From positions 239,726-303,725 of the forward strand of contig JAIXWR010000035.1 of the NCBI GenBank assembly GCA_027491155.1: a DNA stretch of 64,000 nt, in the 5' to 3' direction. The notes beneath the pieces are model-generated. The model searched no databases and was not told the origin of the DNA. It saw only the letters and a list, made by a program, of their open reading frames with translations. The first letter of the stretch is position 1; the number at the start of each line of letters is the position of its first letter. A program made the translations under genes and the position numbers. Source of the DNA: Verrucomicrobiaceae bacterium. GTDB lineage: Bacteria > Verrucomicrobiota > Verrucomicrobiia > Verrucomicrobiales > Akkermansiaceae. Below, piece by piece: positions 20,059 through 27,687 of this stretch.

Positions 20059-20703
20059 TCAGGGCTGCTGCTTCTCGCTCTGCTCCCGGAGCTTGTCTTG
20101 GACTTCCTGGCGCTGCTCCTCGGGCACCCACTTCATGATGAAGTCCTGCTGCTCCTGCGGGCTCATCGTAGCCAACCGGATGAAAACGACGGCGAAGATC
20201 GTCGCGCCAATCAGGGCGAGATAGCCGAGCACCAAGCCCGCGCGGGCCATGCCCCTGCCGCCGTAAGCAACCGGGTTGGCCTTGATCTTCGAAATCGCGA
20301 TGTGGCCCAGCACCACCCCGACGACGGCCACCGGACCGGCGAGGTACCACGCGCAGCAGCCGATGAAAGCCAGGATGCCGCAAACCATCGCCCCGATCGC
20401 CAGTCCTTGCGAGGGCGGCTGACCCGGAACGGCATACGACGGCGAAGCGGCGGGCGCTGCCGCGGCAGGTGACTGGTAGGGAGACGGCTGGTCCATCGCG
20501 GCGGGAGCGGATGCGGGAGCCTCGGCCCGCGCCGGCGGAGCCACCTGCAACTGCGGGATCTGCGAAACCGGCAGCCAGTCGGCCATCCCCTCGCACCAGG
20601 CAAGGTCGGTCGGGGCGATTTCACCCATGGCGATGCGGTCGATCATGTCTTCCGTCGGCACGGGACCGTTCTGATGGCCGTTCTTTGCGTAATACCAGTT
20701 CAT
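20059..20703 (-). CDS. GYF_2 (DUF4339) / DUF4190 membrane protein A
   Basis: 214 residues. Residues 1-52 are a GYF_2 domain (WYYAKNGHQNGPVPTEDM, then EGMADWLPVSQI). An Ala/Pro-rich linker leads to a DUF4190 unit with two membrane helices (about 101-180: IGAMVCGILAFIGCCAWYL, then HIAISKI, then GRGMARAGLVLGYLALIG). A charged tail (QEEQRQEVQDKL-like, rich in Gln and Lys) follows. GYF_2 domains bind Pro-rich peptides in eukaryotic relatives; in bacteria they are usually fused to membrane segments. A tail-end neighbour with the same architecture lies 16 bases upstream, so the two are likely cotranscribed paralogues. Confidence 0.85.
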   Translation of the reverse strand: MNWYYAKNGHQNGPVPTEDMIDRIAMGEIAPTDLAWCEGMADWLPVSQIPQLQVAPPARAEAPASAPAAMDQPSPYQSPAAAAPAASPSYAVPGQPPSQGLAIGAMVCGILAFIGCCAWYLAGPVAVVGVVLGHIAISKIKANPVAYGGRGMARAGLVLGYLALIGATIFAVVFIRLATMSPQEQQDFIMKWVPEEQRQEVQDKLREQSEKQQP

Positions 20704-20719
20704 CGGATGTTGCGTGTGA

Positions 20720-21208
20720 TTAGGGGCCGCCCGCCCCGATCAGGGCGAACACGAAAAAGGAAATCACCCCCAGAGTGATGAGAATTCCGAGATAGCCAAG
20801 GATCAATCCTGCGATAGCCATCCCGCGCCCCGCAACCGGGAAGGGGCTGCTGTCGATCCGGCTCAGCGCCATGTGGCCGCAGATCACCGCCGGGATGCCG
20901 AGGATCCCGACGAAATAACAGGTAAAGTAGCCCACGATCCCGCACACCATGCTGGCGATGGCCAGGCCGCTGTAGCGGATCGGAGCCCCCGGATAGTAAC
21001 CAGGGGCCCCGACTTGGACGGGTGGCAGGTAGGCCCCCGCCTGGCCGTTGAACTCGGGCATGCTGTAGATTGGCTGCCACGAAGGCATCCCTTCCCGCCA
21101 CACCAGGGTCTGCGGACCGATCCCGCCGGACGCGATCATCGCACGCACCTCGTCCTCGGCCACCGGACCATGCTGGCCGGCGCTCGATCCGTAGTACCAT
21201 TGTGCCAT
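20720..21208 (-). CDS. GYF_2 (DUF4339) / DUF4190 membrane protein B
   Basis: 162 residues. N-terminal GYF_2 domain (MAQWYYGSSAGQHGPVAEDE, REGMPSWQPIYSMPEF) and a Tyr/Pro-rich linker, then the DUF4190 module with two helices (GLAIASMVCGIVGYFTCYFV, HMALSRIDSSPFPVAGRGMA, AGLILGYLGILITLGVISFF). It is shorter than its downstream paralogue because it lacks the charged C-terminal tail. The Tyr/Pro-rich linkers could be ligands for the GYF_2 domains. fabV lies next on the right, on the same strand, and is transcribed towards this gene (21-base gap), so the four genes could form one transcript. Function unknown. Confidence 0.85.
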   Translation of the reverse strand: MAQWYYGSSAGQHGPVAEDEVRAMIASGGIGPQTLVWREGMPSWQPIYSMPEFNGQAGAYLPPVQVGAPGYYPGAPIRYSGLAIASMVCGIVGYFTCYFVGILGIPAVICGHMALSRIDSSPFPVAGRGMAIAGLILGYLGILITLGVISFFVFALIGAGGP

Positions 21209-21229
21209 GACCGGGGAGGGAAATGCGGG

Positions 21230-22417
21230 TTAGGCCAGGCTGGGAATCGGCCGCACCGGATCGGTCTCCGCCGCGTAGTCGACTCCCGCCAGGCCGAAAC
21301 CGAACAGGCGGTAGAACTCCTTCTGGTAGCCCTCGAAGTCCGACACGTCGTCGATCGTCTCCGTCGTGACACCGGCCCAGATCGATTCGATCTCCTCCTG
21401 CACGTCCGGCCGCATTTCCCAGTCGTCGATGCGGATCCGGCCCTTTTCGTCGAGCTGCGGACCGCCCGCCGCGCCGTAGTGGTCGGCGAAGATGCGGTGG
21501 ATCTGCTCGATGCAGCCCTCGTGCAGGCCCTTCGCCTTCATGATCTTGTAGAGGATCGAAATGTAGAGCGGCACCACCGGGATCGCGGAACTGGCCTGGG
21601 TCACCAGCGCCTTGTTCACCGAAACCACCGCCGTGCCTTCGCCGAAGGCCGCGTTCATTTCCTTCGCGGTCTGCTCCAGATGCAGCTTCGCCCGGCCGAT
21701 CGTCCCGTCGGTGTAGATCGCCCACGTCAACTCGGGCCCGATGTAGGAATAGGCCACCGTCTTGAAGCCGTCCGCCAGCACGCCGGCCTCCTTCATCGCG
21801 TCGATCCACAGCTTCCAGTCCTCGCCGCCCATCACCTTCACGGTCTGCGCGATCTCGTCCTCGGTCGCCGGTTCGATGGTGACCATCTCGATCTCCTTCT
21901 TGTCGGTGTTGAGGTTCTTGTTGGTGTAGGTCACGCCGGTCGGCTTGAGCACCGACTTGTAGACTTCGCCCGTCACCGGGTCGGTCCGCCGCGGGGACGC
22001 CAGGCTGTAAATGATCATGTCCACCTGGCCGAGGTCCGCCTTGATGGCGTCGATGACCTGCGTCTTCATCTCGGACGAAAAGGCGTCGCCGTTGAAGCTC
22101 TTCGCGTAGAGGCCTTCCTTTGCGGCCGCGGTCTCGAAAGCCGCCGAATTGTACCAGCCGGCCGTCGCGGTCTTGCCCTCGGTGCCTTCGCGCTCGAAGA
22201 ACACGCCGATCGTCTTCGCCCCGCCGCCGAAAGCCGGCACGATCCGCGAGGCCAGGCCATAGCCGGTCGAGGATCCGACCACCAGCACCCGCTTCGGGCA
22301 ATTCACCAGCGCGGGCTTCGACTTCACGTAGTCGATCTGCTCCTGGACATGGGCGGCGCAGCCTTCCGGATGGGCGGTGGTGCAAATGAATCCGCGGATT
22401 TTCGGGGAAATGATCAT
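21230..22417 (-). CDS. fabV: Enoyl-ACP / trans-2-enoyl-CoA reductase, FabV type
   Basis: 395 residues from the ATG at 22415-22417 (MIISPKIRGFICTTAHPEGC is the canonical FabV N-terminus; 42 codons of open frame upstream belong to repeat DNA). The NAD-binding loop VGSSTGYGLASRI (about 48-60) and the catalytic pair Tyr235-x8-Lys244 (IYTDGTIGRAK) are intact, as is the ASPRRTDP segment (about 140-147). It reduces the enoyl thioester in the last step of each fatty-acid elongation cycle, using NADH. FabV enzymes are known to be little affected by triclosan. It is followed closely by the GYF_2 protein genes. Confidence 0.95.
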   Translation of the reverse strand: MIISPKIRGFICTTAHPEGCAAHVQEQIDYVKSKPALVNCPKRVLVVGSSTGYGLASRIVPAFGGGAKTIGVFFEREGTEGKTATAGWYNSAAFETAAAKEGLYAKSFNGDAFSSEMKTQVIDAIKADLGQVDMIIYSLASPRRTDPVTGEVYKSVLKPTGVTYTNKNLNTDKKEIEMVTIEPATEDEIAQTVKVMGGEDWKLWIDAMKEAGVLADGFKTVAYSYIGPELTWAIYTDGTIGRAKLHLEQTAKEMNAAFGEGTAVVSVNKALVTQASSAIPVVPLYISILYKIMKAKGLHEGCIEQIHRIFADHYGAAGGPQLDEKGRIRIDDWEMRPDVQEEIESIWAGVTTETIDDVSDFEGYQKEFYRLFGFGLAGVDYAAETDPVRPIPSLA

Positions 22418-22476
22418 ATCGGCCCCGGTGTTCTGACCGCTTTCCCCGCGGGAGGCAAGCCGCTTGCACCGGCCCG

Positions 22477-22586
22477 CGTAGCGGAACGACTGCGTCGTTC
22501 CGGCTGGGAAACGCCCGAAGAAAAACCGAAGCCGGCACTCCACGACGGAGCCCGCCCCGCCAGAACGACGCAGTCGTTCCGCTACG
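22477..22586. repeat. Inverted pair of palindromic REP-like units
   Basis: 27-bp arms (22477-22503 and 22560-22586) are reverse complements with one mismatch. Each arm is itself a hairpin, GGAACGAC-TGC-GTCGTTCC. The pair fills the spacer between mtfA and fabV. Confidence 0.75.
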
Positions 22587-22594
22587 GAAGAGGA

Positions 22595-23395
22595 TCACCA
22601 CCCGCTCGGATCCATCCCGTAAAACCTCACCAGCTCCGCGAACACCTCCGGCTCCTCCCGCTTCAGGCCCTTCGCCCGCTCGAAAAAGGTCTCCGTCAGC
22701 ACCGCGAAGAACTCCGCCGGGCTCTCCGCGCCATAATCGTCGATCACGCTGCGCTTACCCGCGTTGACCTTCTCGCAGAACGCGTCGAAGGCCGGCAGCA
22801 TGGCCTGCGACCATTTCCCGTAGTCGTCCCGCTCCTCCAGCTCCGGCACCCCGTCCGCCGCGCCGTCGTCCTGGTCGAGCTGGTGGGCGAACTCGTGCAG
22901 CACCACGTTCAGCCCGTCTTCCGGGTAGAGATCGCCCTGCTTCACCGTCTCCCACGAAAGCACCACGCTGCCGTGACCCCACGATTCGCCGAGCCGGATG
23001 TCCTCCATGCCCCAATCGTCCTTCACCGTGAACGCATCCGGATAGACCAGGATGCTACGAAGCCTCTCGTAGTAGTCCCCCGGCCGCCGTGCGATCAACA
23101 GGCAGGCCGGCGCGGCGATCGCCAGCCGCATTTCCTCCGTCACCTCGGGCAGCCCGCCGCAGGCCTCGAAGGTCATCTCTTCCAGAAACACCCGCATCCA
23201 GCGCTCCGTCTCCGCGCGGATCTCGTCCGGGATTTCCTCCCAAAGCGGGAAATGCTCCGCCACGATCGCCTGCTCCCGCGCGTCCAGCCGCCGAGCCCGC
23301 AGCTTCGCCCGGCGCCGCTCGATCTCTCCGGAGTGCCAGAAGACGATCCCTGCCACCACCAGCAGGCCCGCCAGCAGGATCCAGAACCCGTTCAT
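22595..23395 (-). CDS. mtfA: MtfA-like zinc-dependent peptidase
   Basis: 266 residues from the ATG at 23393-23395. One N-terminal membrane helix (about 4-20) precedes the soluble domain. The zinc motif His167-Glu168-Phe-Ala-His171 is followed by QLDQDDGAADGVPEL, and the third-ligand region YGAESPAEFFAVLTETFFER is present near residue 225, all as in the MtfA/DUF980 family. In E. coli MtfA interacts with the glucose repressor Mlc; no Mlc gene is in view here. Unlike the E. coli protein this one carries a membrane anchor. Its first four bases overlap the stop of the CorA-like gene (ATGA), so the two are translationally coupled. Confidence 0.9.
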   Translation of the reverse strand: MNGFWILLAGLLVVAGIVFWHSGEIERRRAKLRARRLDAREQAIVAEHFPLWEEIPDEIRAETERWMRVFLEEMTFEACGGLPEVTEEMRLAIAAPACLLIARRPGDYYERLRSILVYPDAFTVKDDWGMEDIRLGESWGHGSVVLSWETVKQGDLYPEDGLNVVLHEFAHQLDQDDGAADGVPELEERDDYGKWSQAMLPAFDAFCEKVNAGKRSVIDDYGAESPAEFFAVLTETFFERAKGLKREEPEVFAELVRFYGMDPSGW

Positions 23396-24138
23396 GAATT
23401 CTCCCCGGTTTTCCGGCCGACCAGCCAGACCAAGGTGCCGCCGGTGACCAGCCCGCCGAAGAAGATCACCCAGAACCAACCCTGAACGAAATCCGGCAGG
23501 TCAACATTCATCCCGAACAGCCCGCCCAGCGCCACCAGCGGCAGGAAGAAGCCGGCCAGCAGGTTGAGCCGGAAAGCGATCTTGTTGAGCTTCTCCGCCG
23601 ACTCCTGCTGTTCCTCGCTGCGCTCCGCCTTCCAGTATTCCAGCGTCAGCCGCGCGTCGTGGTTGAGCTGCTCCGCCGCCCGTTCCAGTTCCCGGACCCG
23701 GTCGCGGTAGGACTTCAGCTCGCGGTTGTCCTCGTCCTGGGCCGAGGCGTGGTCGATGGCGTGCATCAGGTTCCGCGAAGTCCGGGAAAGCGGGGCCGCG
23801 GCTCTCACGAGATCGAAGATCTCCGACGCGGTGTCGGCTTCCTCGATCAGCTCCTCCTTGTCGTCGATCACCTTCGCGTAGCGGTCCAACAGGTCGCCCA
23901 GCCGCCGCAGGCCCTTGCCGCCCGCGTAGTCCAGCCAGGTCTCGTCGGCCCGCCTCCAGAAAAGCAGCGCGTCCCGCTCCGGCACCCCCGGCTTGGGAAC
24001 TTCGTGAACCACCAGCAACAACTCGTCCCGCCCCGTCACGCAACGCTGGTTGCCGGGGCGGTTGCTCAATTGGTCGAGCAACTCCTCTTCCAGATCGAAC
24101 CCGGCGGGAAGATAGGGGAAATCGGCGCACTTGGACAT
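23392..24138 (-). CDS. CorA-like divalent cation transport protein
   Basis: 248 residues. The family ending is clear: a long charged helix (about 130-185) leads into two membrane helices (about 191-210 and 220-241), with the pore motif Gly209-Met210-Asn211 (LGGLFGMNVDLP) between them. The cytoplasmic N-terminal domain is shorter than in classical CorA (about 315 residues), as in many verrucomicrobial homologues. It probably forms a pentameric channel for Mg2+ or another divalent cation in the inner membrane. It is the upstream partner of mtfA with a 4-base overlap. Confidence 0.85.
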   Translation of the reverse strand: MSKCADFPYLPAGFDLEEELLDQLSNRPGNQRCVTGRDELLLVVHEVPKPGVPERDALLFWRRADETWLDYAGGKGLRRLGDLLDRYAKVIDDKEELIEEADTASEIFDLVRAAAPLSRTSRNLMHAIDHASAQDEDNRELKSYRDRVRELERAAEQLNHDARLTLEYWKAERSEEQQESAEKLNKIAFRLNLLAGFFLPLVALGGLFGMNVDLPDFVQGWFWVIFFGGLVTGGTLVWLVGRKTGENS

Positions 24139-24208
24139 CGCCCGGCCATTTCAAAGCCGAAATCCGAAAGCTCAAACCAAATTCCCGGGACCGCCGGTCC
24201 TTCCTGGC

Positions 24209-24232
24209 CTTCGTAGCTTTAGCGAAGTAGGC
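24209..24232. repeat. CTTCGTAGC hairpin repeat
   Basis: A 24-bp imperfect palindrome (CTTCGTAGC...GCGAAGTAGGC) in the spacer downstream of the hisA-type gene. It is almost identical to 9957-9980 inside the metH linker element; a decayed copy (CTCGTAGCTTCGG) is at about 53245. Confidence 0.6.
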
Positions 24233-24288
24233 AGACCGGCCGAATGGCCCCTAACTGCCGGCCCGCCGCCGGGCTTGCTTCCAAAGCA

Positions 24289-25050
24289 TCACCTCCGGTT
24301 CCAGCGCACCAACTCCTCATACCCCACCCCGCTGCCACCAAAAATATCCAGCGCCGAGCCCACCGTGACATCCACCTTGCCGCCCGACAACTCCGCCACT
24401 TTCTCGACGTCCGCCAACGAAGCCGCTCCGCCGGCATAGGTCATCGGCCGCCCGCCCCAGGCGCCTAACAGCTCCACCAGCTCGCCGTCGATCCCGCCGC
24501 ACAGTCCCTCGACATCCGCCGCGTGGATCAGGAACTCGTCGCACCACGGCGCCAACCGGTCGAGCGTCGAAGGCGTGACATCCAGATCCGTCAGCGTCTG
24601 CCAGCGGTCCATCGCCACCGTCCAGCCGCGCGCCGTCCGCCGGCAGGAAAGATCGATCACAAGCCGCGCCGCGCCGATCGCTTCCACCAACTCCTTCACC
24701 CGCGCTTCCGAAAACCGCCCCGCCTCGAACAGCCACGACGTGACGATCACATGTGACGCCCCGGCCGCCAGCCATTCGCCGGCATTCCCCGCATGGATCC
24801 CGCCGCCGATCTGCAAGCCGCCCGGCCACGCCGCCAGCGCCTCCCGCGCGGCGTCGTCATTGCCCGGCCCCAGCTTGATCACGTGGCCGCCCGTCAGGCC
24901 GTCGCCGCGGAACTTCGCCGCGAACTCCCCCGCACCCGCGCTGGCCACGAAGTTCTCCCGCGGCCCCGGCCCGTCGTCGCGCAAGGTCCCGCCGACGATC
25001 TGCTTCACCTTTCCTTCATGAAGGTCGATGCACGGGCGGAACTTGGTCAT
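24289..25050 (-). CDS. hisA: Phosphoribosylformimino-AICAR ribotide isomerase, eukaryote-type HisA
   Basis: 253 residues from the ATG at 25048-25050. The start TKFRPCIDLHEGKVKQIVGG and the phosphate loops GGLQIGGGIHAGNAGEWL, HVIVTSWLFEAGRF and MTYAGGAASLADVEKVAEL match the HisA barrel. The longer first loops (RDDGPGPRENFVAS) and the DLSCRRTARGWTVAMDRWQTLTD-type segment follow the fungal/plant HIS6 form rather than E. coli HisA. It catalyses the fourth step of histidine synthesis, the Amadori rearrangement of ProFAR. No other his gene is nearby. The downstream side carries a dispersed hairpin repeat. Confidence 0.9.
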   Translation of the reverse strand: MTKFRPCIDLHEGKVKQIVGGTLRDDGPGPRENFVASAGAGEFAAKFRGDGLTGGHVIKLGPGNDDAAREALAAWPGGLQIGGGIHAGNAGEWLAAGASHVIVTSWLFEAGRFSEARVKELVEAIGAARLVIDLSCRRTARGWTVAMDRWQTLTDLDVTPSTLDRLAPWCDEFLIHAADVEGLCGGIDGELVELLGAWGGRPMTYAGGAASLADVEKVAELSGGKVDVTVGSALDIFGGSGVGYEELVRWNRR

Positions 25051-25135
25051 GGCGGAGGATGTCACGGGTCCGGCAGCAGCCGTCAAGGGAGATAGGTCTT
25101 GTAAGTCCTATACGACCTATTCCCCGGTATCGGCC

Positions 25136-26458
25136 CTATTCCCCCGTCGCCGCCGCCCGCCCCCGCTTCTCATCGACGAACAGCGTCAACACGAGCCCCA
25201 CCGCGATGAAACCCGCCAAAAGCAGCAGCGCCTGCGGGCTGCCCATGGTGTCCTTCACCCAGGCAAACGGAATGGTCATCACCGCCGCCAGCTTGATCAT
25301 CAGCCCCCAGATCCCGAACATCTCCGCCGTCTTCTCCGGCGGGGCCAGGTAGCCGACAAACGCCCGGTTCGCCGAGCCCAGCGCACCCAGCCCGAATCCT
25401 AACAGATTCCCCGTCAGCCAAAGCGGCCAGGTGGCGTACGGCGTGCCATCGCCCGTCGCCGCGTGGGCTTCATACAAATGCGCGTAACCCGCGAACCCCG
25501 TCGCCGCGAGCACCCAAACCCCCAGCAGAAAAGCGGAGGTCAGGCGGTGCCCCAGCCGGTCTTGGAACAGCATCGGCACAGCCGTCCCGACGATCCCCGA
25601 CACGGTCATCACCGCCATGAACAGGATCATCTTGCCGCCCTCGAACCCATACTCGCTCGCCAGTTTGCTGGCGAACGAGACCACCACGCTCATCCCGGTC
25701 GCGAAGAAAAACGAGGCCACCATCAGGACCGCGAGATCCCGGTAACCCCGTAGGTGCTTGCAAGTCTCCGCCAGCCTCACGAAGCCCGCCGTCAACCAGG
25801 AGCGCCCGGAGTGGACCGTCCGCTCGACCGCCGGCTCGCGCAGCCAGAAGATCGTCGGCAGCGTGAACGCGAGGAACCACAGCCCCGCCATCAGGAAAAA
25901 CGGCCGCCATTGCTCCGGCGACTTCAGCTCGAACCCCGCCATCCCGCCCGCCGTGATGCCGATCAATAGCAGGGCCGCGAAATACGCCATCCCCCACGAG
26001 AACCCGCTCACCTTGCCGACCTGGTCCTGCCGCGCCAGCGAAGGCAGGAAGCTCGCAAGGAAGTTCTCGCCGATCGCGAACGCGAAGTTTGCGGGGATAT
26101 AAAGCAACATCGCCAGCCAGATCTGCCCCGGCTCGATGAAAGCCAATCCGCAGGTGAACACCCCGCACGTCAGCCCGGTCGCGATCAGCCCGGATTTCTT
26201 CCAAGCCCGTTCGTCCGCAGCCGCCCCCGCCAACGGCGAAAGCAACGCCGCCAGCACCATGCTTCCCCCGTAAGCCAGCGCCCACAGCCGGTCGTCCTTC
26301 GCGTTGTCCTGCACCACCACCGATGCGAAGAAGATCGAAAACAGCATCGTGTTGACGATCAGCGTGAACGACTGGTTCGCGACGTCGAACGAGATCCAGC
26401 TCCAGATCTGCCGCTGTCCGGGCAGGCCCTGGAGCGGATAAAAACGGCGGAGGTTCAT
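25136..26458 (-). CDS. MFS transporter, UMF1/Atg22-like
   Basis: 440 residues from the ATG at 26456-26458 (MNLRRFYPLQGLPGQRQIWS). The open frame upstream overlaps the divergent FGE gene and is not coding. About 12 hydrophobic segments with WSWISFDVANQSFTLIVNTM at the N-terminus, LLSPLAGAAADERAWKK (loop 2-3) and a central loop at about 195-225. This N-terminal DxANS-type pattern is typical of the UMF1 group, whose eukaryotic relative Atg22 exports amino acids from the vacuole. The bacterial substrate is unknown. It is an inner-membrane protein, divergent from the FGE lipoprotein gene over 139 bp, which probably holds both promoters. Confidence 0.85.
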   Translation of the reverse strand: MNLRRFYPLQGLPGQRQIWSWISFDVANQSFTLIVNTMLFSIFFASVVVQDNAKDDRLWALAYGGSMVLAALLSPLAGAAADERAWKKSGLIATGLTCGVFTCGLAFIEPGQIWLAMLLYIPANFAFAIGENFLASFLPSLARQDQVGKVSGFSWGMAYFAALLLIGITAGGMAGFELKSPEQWRPFFLMAGLWFLAFTLPTIFWLREPAVERTVHSGRSWLTAGFVRLAETCKHLRGYRDLAVLMVASFFFATGMSVVVSFASKLASEYGFEGGKMILFMAVMTVSGIVGTAVPMLFQDRLGHRLTSAFLLGVWVLAATGFAGYAHLYEAHAATGDGTPYATWPLWLTGNLLGFGLGALGSANRAFVGYLAPPEKTAEMFGIWGLMIKLAAVMTIPFAWVKDTMGSPQALLLLAGFIAVGLVLTLFVDEKRGRAAATGE

Positions 26459-26597
26459 GGGAATGACGAGGCTGCGGTGCCATCCTTTCCGGATCCCCCG
26501 GCATTGCAATCCATTGTGACGCCCGCCTCTCCCGCCGACGATTCTTCGTGCCCGCCCGACATGAAGCGCCCATCTTTCCCGTAGCCCGCCACCTCCG

Positions 26598-27674
26598 ATG
26601 AAACGCCTGCTCCTCGCCCTCGCCCTGCTCCCGTCCTGCCAGAAAAAGGACGGCGCTTCCCCGTCCGCCGGCACCTCGCCTCCCGCCGCGGTCGCCGGCT
26701 TGGAAAGGAAGGACGGCATGGTCCGCCTCCCCGGCGGCACCTTCACCCGGGGCAACGACCGGGTCTTCGAGGTCGTCGTCGAGGGAAAGACCGTCGAGAA
26801 GAAATTCCCCGAGGAAAGCCCCGCCCACAGCGTCACCGTCGGCCCGTTCTGGATCGACGAGACCGAAGTGACCAACGCCCAGTTCGCCGCCTTCGTCAAA
26901 GCCACCAACTACGTCACCTTCGCCGAGCGCCGGGTGAAGCCGGAGGACTTCCCCGAGGAAGCCCGCGCCAACCTGCCACCCGGCGGCTTCACCAACGGCG
27001 GCATCGTGTTCCGCGAGGACGCCGGCATCGAGGGCGACCCGAACCAGCCCGGCCGCTCGATCGAGTGGTGGCGCTGGGACACCGAGGCCAACTGGCGCCA
27101 GCCCGCCGGCAAGGGCAGCTCGATCGAAGGCAAGGACGACCACCCCGTCGTCTGCGTCACCCACGAGGACGCCGCCGCCTACGCCAAATGGGCCGGCAAA
27201 CGCCTGCCGACCGAAGCCGAATGGGAATTCGCCGCCCGCGGCGGGCTTGAAGGCAAGATCTACACCTGGGGCGACGAGTTCAAACCCGGCGGCCAATGGA
27301 TGGCCAACACCTGGCAGGGCGAGTTCCCCAACAAGAACACCGCCGAGGACGGCTTCACCGGCAGCGCCCCGGTCCGCAGCTTCCCACCCAACGGCTACGG
27401 CCTCTACGAAATGGCCGGCAACGTCTGGGAGGCATGCAGCGACCTCTACGATCCTGCCTACTTCGCCGATTGCGAGCCCGACAACCCGCAAGGCCCCGCC
27501 CACTGGGTCAACCGCGACACCGGCCTGAAAGGCGACGGCACGGTCCACCGTGTCACCAAGGGCGGCTCCTTCCTCTGCCACGACTCCTACTGCATGCGCT
27601 ACCGCCCTGCCGCCCGCCACTCCCAGGACAGCGAGTCCCCCACCAACCACACCGGCTTCCGCTGCGTGAGGTGA
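26598..27674 (+). CDS. Formylglycine-generating enzyme-like lipoprotein
   Basis: 358 residues. A short lipoprotein signal ends LLPSC, followed by a Ser/Pro linker to about 35. The rest is an FGE-sulfatase domain: MVRLPGGTFTRGND (about 41-54), FWIDETEVTNAQFAAFV, RLPTEAEWEFAARGG, YEMAGNVWEACSD, and KGGSFLCHDSYCMRYRPAAR with the two active-site cysteines Cys327 and Cys332 conserved. Known FGEs convert a Cys in sulfatases to formylglycine. Keeping both cysteines argues for real FGE activity rather than the catalytically dead relatives. The lipid anchor places it outside the cytoplasm, which is unusual for a prokaryotic FGE. No sulfatase gene is in the window. The next gene follows after 13 bases. 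Confidence 0.88.
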   Translation: MKRLLLALALLPSCQKKDGASPSAGTSPPAAVAGLERKDGMVRLPGGTFTRGNDRVFEVVVEGKTVEKKFPEESPAHSVTVGPFWIDETEVTNAQFAAFVKATNYVTFAERRVKPEDFPEEARANLPPGGFTNGGIVFREDAGIEGDPNQPGRSIEWWRWDTEANWRQPAGKGSSIEGKDDHPVVCVTHEDAAAYAKWAGKRLPTEAEWEFAARGGLEGKIYTWGDEFKPGGQWMANTWQGEFPNKNTAEDGFTGSAPVRSFPPNGYGLYEMAGNVWEACSDLYDPAYFADCEPDNPQGPAHWVNRDTGLKGDGTVHRVTKGGSFLCHDSYCMRYRPAARHSQDSESPTNHTGFRCVR

Positions 27675-27687
27675 CACGCCTTCTCCC

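Noticed and set aside
26598..27674. Sulfatase partner for the FGE lipoprotein
   Set aside because: No sulfatase active-site motif (C/S-x-P-S-R) was found in any neighbouring gene; DUF1552 is only distantly related in fold.
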